From Rhodocyclaceae bacterium (lineage in GTDB: Bacteria > Pseudomonadota > Gammaproteobacteria > Burkholderiales > Rhodocyclaceae), in assembly GCA_025361105.1 (NCBI GenBank), contig JANYAW010000072.1, forward strand, positions 1-7,522: a stretch of 7,522 nt of DNA, given 5' to 3'. Numbering within the stretch: the stretch's first letter is position 1; each line of letters opens with the position of its first letter. Made by a program: the position numbers and the translations under genes. The notes below the pieces were generated by a model. It had not been told where the DNA came from and ran no database searches. It was given only the letters and a program-made list of their open reading frames with translations. Below are positions 6,193 to 7,522 of this stretch, one piece after another.

Positions 6193-7030
6193 ACTGTTCG
6201 CGCTGCTGCTGTGTGTGATCGCAATGCCAGCGTTGGCAGGCCTTGTCGAAGGCATGGCGGCCTTCGAGAAGAAGAATTACAAAGCCGCGCTGACCCAGCT
6301 GAAAGCACCCGCAGCCAAAGGCAACCCCGCTGCGCAAACCCGGCTTGGAATGATTCACGCCAACGGCCTGGGCGTGCCGGTCAACCCGCTTGAAGCGCTG
6401 AGATGGTACCGTCTCGCCGCCGAGCAAAACTACAGCGAGGCGCAGTTTCAGCTCGGCATCATGTATGCCTTCGGTCACGGCCTTAAACAGGATTTCGCAG
6501 TGGCAATCAAGTACTACCAGCAAGCCGCCACACAGTCCTACGCTCCGGCGCAAAACGAGCTGGGCATAATGCATGACAACGGACGCGGTGTGCGCCGCGA
6601 TTACGCTGAAGCGGTGAAGTGGTACACGCTGGCTGCCGAGCAAGGCTACGCCGCCGCGCAAGTCAATCTCGGCATCAAATACGACAGTGGTTTCGGCGTA
6701 CACCAAAGTTATCGCGAAGCCGTCAAGTGGTTCCGCGCCGCCGCCGATCAAGGTAACGCCAGCGCATTCAACAACCTCGGCGTGATGTATGCCGATGGAC
6801 TGGGCGTAACCACCAGCCGCGTGGTGGCCTACGTGCTCTATCACTTGTCAGCCAGCAACGATCCGTCGGCTGCCAACCAAGCGGGCAACAACCGGAATAC
6901 TATCGCCCGCAAAATGACGGCAAGTGAAATTGAAGCAGCGAAGGCGCTGGCCAAGGAATTGCTCGCATCAAAGGCGCTGCTCAAGACGCTTGATGCTTGG
7001 TGTGCGGGGCATGGGGTTAAGTTGCTTTAG
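6185..7030 (+). CDS. Exported Sel1-like (TPR-related) repeat protein
   Basis: With a GTG start at 6185 the product is 281 residues. It begins with a classic signal peptide: MIR, a hydrophobic core LFALLLCVIAM, then PALA before Gly, so cleavage is expected near residue 18-19. The mature protein therefore probably works in the periplasm. After a short partial repeat (AFEKKNYKAALTQLK) come five Sel1 repeats of exactly 36 residues at 46-81, 82-117, 118-153, 154-189 and 190-225. Each has the AQxxLGxMYxxGxGV and AxKWYxxAAxQ pattern; the fifth is the least regular. The C-terminus (about 240-262) has the MTASEIEAAKALAKEL motif common in such proteins. Sel1 repeats form alpha-solenoids that bind partner proteins; no partner is evident. 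The frame stays open back to ATG 6110, which would add 25 basic residues and hide the signal peptide, so I prefer 6185 (TTG 6182 is also possible). Confidence 0.88.
   Translation: MIRLFALLLCVIAMPALAGLVEGMAAFEKKNYKAALTQLKAPAAKGNPAAQTRLGMIHANGLGVPVNPLEALRWYRLAAEQNYSEAQFQLGIMYAFGHGLKQDFAVAIKYYQQAATQSYAPAQNELGIMHDNGRGVRRDYAEAVKWYTLAAEQGYAAAQVNLGIKYDSGFGVHQSYREAVKWFRAAADQGNASAFNNLGVMYADGLGVTTSRVVAYVLYHLSASNDPSAANQAGNNRNTIARKMTASEIEAAKALAKELLASKALLKTLDAWCAGHGVKLL
6320..6859 (+). repeat. Five in-frame 108-base Sel1 repeat units
   Basis: The five 36-residue repeats of the encoded protein correspond to an uninterrupted 5 x 108-base array with no insertions or deletions between units. The units are well diverged at the base level, although stretches such as those coding for WY..LAAEQ remain similar, pointing to old duplications rather than recent expansion. 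Confidence 0.75.
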
Positions 7031-7055
7031 GCACCCTCGCAAAGCAAGAATCAAA

Positions 7056-7069
7056 GGCCTGTCGAGGCC
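7056..7069. terminator. Weak hairpin between the convergent Sel1 and DUF3124 genes
   Basis: GGCCT-gtcg-AGGCC is a perfect 5-base stem with a 4-base loop in the 56-base space between the two convergent stops. On the - strand it is followed by TTTGATTCTT, a partial T-rich tract, so it could serve as a modest terminator for the DUF3124 transcript. On the + strand no T run follows. The stem is short, so this is tentative. Confidence 0.3.
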
Positions 7070-7086
7070 GCGAAAACCAGGCCAGA

Positions 7087-7522
7087 CTAACGAGTTTTTA
7101 TCGCCATCCCGGTAGTGATGAACATCAGCGTCCGCGCTTCGCGGATGTCTGCATGCAGCGCTTCAACTATCGGTAGATTGGCGGGCGATTCGGCGGACCA
7201 GACGACCAGAAAATTGGCGCCGGAGCCACCGGAAGTATCGTTGCGCGGGATGAATATTTCATGTGTACCCAGCGCAGGAATGGTCACCGGCGCATTGAGG
7301 AAGGTGCGTACCAGCTTGCCATTGGTGTCGTAGTAGCGCGCCGATAATATGCGTATCGCCACTTGCGGATCGGTATTGCGGATACTGACATGGGTCGAGA
7401 CCAGCGTCTGCGATGGCTTGCCGTCTTTGCTGACTTCGCCGTGATACACATGCGAATAGATAGGCAGATATAGCGTCTGTCCGTTGGACAGCACAGGCTC
7501 GTCGGCGGCAAAGCTCTTGCTG
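7087..7522 (-). CDS. DUF3124 domain-containing protein (5' end cut by window)
   Basis: The reading frame enters from the right edge and stops at 7087 (TAG); 144 complete codons are visible. Family hallmarks are TLYLPIYSHVYHG near the start, SIRNTDP, YYDTNGKLVR, the nearly invariant DTSGGSGANFLVVW and PIVEAL. These identify DUF3124, a family of small proteins of unknown function, often predicted to be exported. A GTG at 7494 could start translation, but the nine codons before it (SKSFAADEP) are open and the conserved domain begins only a few residues later. The real start, probably with a signal peptide or lipoprotein signal, therefore most likely lies outside the window. It is convergent with the Sel1 gene, with 56 bases between the stops. 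No function is proposed. Confidence 0.85.
   Translation of the reverse strand, partial: SKSFAADEPVLSNGQTLYLPIYSHVYHGEVSKDGKPSQTLVSTHVSIRNTDPQVAIRILSARYYDTNGKLVRTFLNAPVTIPALGTHEIFIPRNDTSGGSGANFLVVWSAESPANLPIVEALHADIREARTLMFITTGMAIKTR

Noticed and set aside
5921..6844. Long open frame (307 codons) on the - strand opposite the Sel1 and flavin reductase genes
   Set aside because: It is an antisense shadow of the Sel1 repeats. Its apparent periodic motifs mirror the 108-base units, and the + strand has clear domains and a signal peptide. Antisense frames of repeat genes are a known source of false proteins.

Overview
The window carries six clear protein-coding genes packed almost end to end, plus a possible few-codon tail of a seventh at the left edge. 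The GC-rich coding sequence, the formate-dependent purine enzyme PurT, and the neighbouring DUF58 and TgpA-type genes all point to a Gram-negative proteobacterium. A betaproteobacterium is my best guess; this rests on gene content and general look, not on a database comparison. No tRNA, rRNA, CRISPR array, insertion-sequence transposase, phage gene or defence system is visible.

Left part, + strand (1-3320): a membrane-anchored DUF58 protein is followed after 5 bases by a membrane-bound periplasmic transglutaminase of the TgpA type. Six bases-worth of codons ending at base 19 may be the end of a MoxR-type AAA+ ATPase gene. If so, this is the known but poorly understood MoxR-DUF58-transglutaminase cluster of proteobacteria.

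Middle, - strand (3317-5553): purT (ATP- and formate-dependent GAR transformylase) and mutY (adenine DNA glycosylase) form a two-gene operon joined by a GTGA overlap. The mutY stop codon overlaps the tgpA stop codon in a single palindromic CTAG, so the two opposing transcription units have no space between them.

The only sizeable non-coding stretch is 5554-5700 (147 bases), between divergent purT and the flavin reductase gene. It holds nested inverted repeats, bounded by TAGGGAAA and TTTCCCTA, that look like a small decayed MITE-like element. A plausible purT promoter overlaps its left end.

Right part, + strand (5701-7030): a short FMN-binding flavin reductase is followed by an exported Sel1-repeat protein with five exact 36-residue repeats. 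The most likely start of the Sel1 gene lies inside the end of the reductase gene. A DUF3124 gene on the - strand (7087 to the right edge) converges on it and is cut at its 5' end by the window.

I found no novel multi-gene system. The most unusual signals are the foldback element in the purT promoter region, an exact 20-base direct repeat shared by mutY and the flavin reductase gene, and the extreme packing of gene boundaries.
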